Shown piece by piece: positions 63,341 through 64,000 of a stretch of 64,000 nucleotides of DNA. Position 1 is the first letter of the stretch. Each line of letters opens with the position of its first letter. The notes under the pieces are model-generated. The model was not told where the DNA came from. It searched no databases and worked only from the letters and a program-made list of their open reading frames with translations. The stretch covers positions 15,148,001 through 15,212,000 of the forward strand of contig NC_092573.1 in NCBI RefSeq assembly GCF_037975245.1, in the 5' to 3' direction. Source of the DNA: Apostichopus japonicus. Lineage: Eukaryota; Echinodermata; Holothuroidea; Aspidochirotida; Stichopodidae. The translations under genes and the position numbers were made by a program.

Positions 63341-64000
63341 TGTGTAGCAAGTGGTATGACAGATATATAGTAAATCAATAAAGAATAGCACACCAGAAAA
63401 ATTCCACTTCACGACCGGTTTCGTCCTTTTGGGACTCATCAGGCAAAGGTAGGAATCGAACCCTGGATCTTTGTGTCACGAACCCAAGTCCGCACCACTC
63501 GACCACCATGATTCTACTGGTGTGTTAAAGCGTATAAATTGGCCTTGAATAACTGTCATTAAGGGCGTATTACCCAAGTGTTATGATTGTACAGAATGCA
63601 CCCCTGGCGCTTTGAATCTGACAATTTTACACAGAATAACCCACTCTTTTATAGGCAAGCCAAGCCGTAAATAAGAATTGAATGTGTAGCAAGTGGTATG
63701 ACAGATATATAGTAAATCAATAAAGAATAACACACCAGAAAAAAAAATATATATTTATGTATATATATAGTATATATACATATATGAACATACATATATA
63801 TGTATATATCTCCAGAGTTCCACATTGACAATAGAGTTGCTGCTACTTTTCCTTTCCAGTATATCGATTCTCTTTGGGGTCAAGTCCAACACATGAAATC
63901 TGAGGGGTGGACAGAGAAGGTGATTTTGCGACCATACCGTGCTTTTCACAGTCTATTATCCAATGCCCTTCAGCATGCGCTTCCTCCATTCACACCACCC
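54151..64000 (+). CDS. NCBP1: Nuclear cap-binding protein subunit 1 (CBP80), 5' part
   Basis: Eight coding exons: 54151-54184, 57744-57835, 58689-58789, 59775-59859, 61155-61382, 62166-62239, 63046-63115 and 63860 to beyond 64000. All have GT/AG borders and compatible phases, giving 275 codons of a protein usually near 790 residues. It starts [11 protein letters not shown], and KR plus SSKRRK form a bipartite nuclear signal. The MIF4G fold follows: [103 protein letters not shown] and LPPFTPP, each with a clear human NCBP1 counterpart. With NCBP2 it binds the m7G cap in the nucleus and acts in splicing, export and decay. The remaining MIF4G-like domains lie outside the window. Confidence 0.97.
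54877..55495 (+). mobile_element. Mutator-like (MULE) MITE in NCBP1 intron 1
   Basis: The element (54886-55486, 601 bp) has ~90-bp inverted ends starting GCAGTGGATATATAGCC and is flanked by a perfect 9-bp duplication TAGATTTTA at 54877-54885 and 55487-55495. A 9-bp duplication with long inverted ends fits Mutator-like elements. A short open segment at 55041 ([17 protein letters not shown]) resembles the start of a MULE-type protein, suggesting an internally deleted derivative. Confidence 0.82.
57296..57662 (+). mobile_element. TTAA-type (Kolobok/T2-like) MITE, copy 3, in NCBP1 intron 1
   Basis: Full-length match to 15351-15706; flanked by TCAA (left, one change) and TTAA (right). It ends 81 bp before exon 2. 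Confidence 0.78.
60826..61040 (+). repeat. Local tandem duplications in NCBP1 intron 4
   Basis: TTGATTAGTAGTTTAT occurs twice, about 51 bp apart. GACTAGCATTGAGTAAGTTG occurs twice, about 71 bp apart, each followed by GAGTAGTTGTCATGGAT. Recent slippage-type duplication. Confidence 0.75.
61383..62165 (+). other. NCBP1 intron 5, no repeat identified
   Basis: C-tract with CCCCCCCACCCC at 61441-61452; nothing else recognised. Confidence 0.5.
62600..62915 (+). pseudogene. LINE (L2/CR1 clade) 3' end in NCBP1 intron 6
   Basis: 62616-62801 encodes the last ~60 residues of a non-LTR ORF2: the block [20 protein letters not shown], then [20 protein letters not shown] and a stop, followed by AAAGCGCTCTG, GCGCTATATAAATG and a (TTA)n tail. 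5'-truncated and in the same orientation as NCBP1. The intact C-terminus suggests a fairly young insertion. Confidence 0.9.
63303..63337. repeat. (AT)n microsatellite
   Basis: Nearly pure TA/AT run at the 3' edge (minus-strand sense) of the retrozyme-like repeat; AT-rich DNA also flanks the other side (63743-63800). Confidence 0.9.
63338..63742 (-). mobile_element. Retrozyme/SINE-like repeat: 1.2 units of 342 bp with a hammerhead ribozyme
   Basis: 63338-63400 and 63680-63742 are near-identical direct repeats, 342 bp apart. On the minus strand the unit carries a TATA-like TATAAAAG (63647-63654), a tRNA-like head with A box TGGTCGAGTGGT (63494-63505) and B box GGTTCGATTCC (63452-63462), then a hammerhead ribozyme (63400-63457). 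The insertion begins, in minus-strand sense, about 12 bases past where the previous unit's cleavage site would be, as expected if a self-cleaved RNA had been copied into DNA. Known metazoan retrozymes are short tandem repeats with type I hammerheads; the tRNA head is the unusual part. It lies in NCBP1 intron 7, antisense to the gene. Confidence 0.8.
63400..63457 (-). ncRNA. Type I hammerhead ribozyme
   Basis: Minus-strand order: stem I strand GATTCC-TAC-CTTTGC; core CTGATGA (63436-63442); stem II GTCC, loop CAAAA, GGAC (63423-63435); core GAAA (63419-63422); a very short stem III within ACCGGT; cleavage triplet GTC (63413-63415); then stem I return strand GTGAAG-T-GGAATT. Cleavage is expected between 63413 and 63412. 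Stem I has two 6-bp helices (with G-U pairs) around a TAC/T internal loop, which in natural hammerheads contacts loop II. All invariant core bases are present. ACCGGT is self-complementary, so activity may need a dimer, as in other minimal stem-III hammerheads. Confidence 0.9.

Noticed and set aside
63440-63515. tRNA gene on the minus strand
   Set aside because: A and B boxes are present, but no proper acceptor stem was found and the 3' side runs into the hammerhead; part of the retrozyme-like repeat.

Overview
This is a eukaryotic nuclear window: AT-rich, intron-rich and dense in transposons. It most likely comes from a marine invertebrate deuterostome, and an echinoderm is my best guess. 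The hints are the intron-split animal gene NCBP1, a frequent AGGCCTA motif, a foldback element of the kind described from sea urchins, and repeat families common in marine invertebrates. None of these proves the lineage.

Genes. Only two cellular genes can be read with confidence, both on the + strand near the right end. At 48756-50604 lies a two-exon inhibitor-of-apoptosis-like gene with two complete BIR zinc folds and no RING. At 54151-64000 lie the first eight coding exons (275 codons) of NCBP1, the large nuclear cap-binding subunit, which runs off the right edge. Three degenerate genes sit among the repeats: a spliced integrase (22705-26239), a P2X7-type C-terminal (ballast) domain gene (29692-31507) and a PIN-like protein with a Cys-rich tail (minus strand, 36928-41228).

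Layout. 1-21000 is mainly non-coding: a ~365-bp TTAA-type MITE split by another insertion, a ~40-bp minisatellite (4974-5900), hAT MITEs (9198-9593, 20216-20669), a tRNA-derived SINE, L2/CR1-like LINE 3' ends and an LTR-like repeat. 21500-31500 holds the integrase and P2X7-like pseudogenes, flanked by related inverted segments with long perfect hairpins. 36174-42434 is a nested structure: a 6.3-kb element with ~1.1-kb inverted arms, interrupted by a 3-kb foldback element (37208-40208) whose inverted ends are arrays of TGATATCA palindromes, itself holding hAT remnants. 42435-48606 is non-coding with an (AT)n tract, a TCGAAA-rich stretch and a second SINE copy. The NCBP1 introns hold a Mutator-like MITE with a 9-bp target duplication, a TTAA-type MITE, a LINE 3' end and a retrozyme-like repeat.

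The most interesting object is in NCBP1 intron 7. A minus-strand repeat of about 342 bp joins tRNA-like pol III boxes directly to a complete type I hammerhead ribozyme (63400-63457); the 3' half of the B box is also one strand of ribozyme stem I. Second is the nested foldback, whose empty target site is preserved in the same window.
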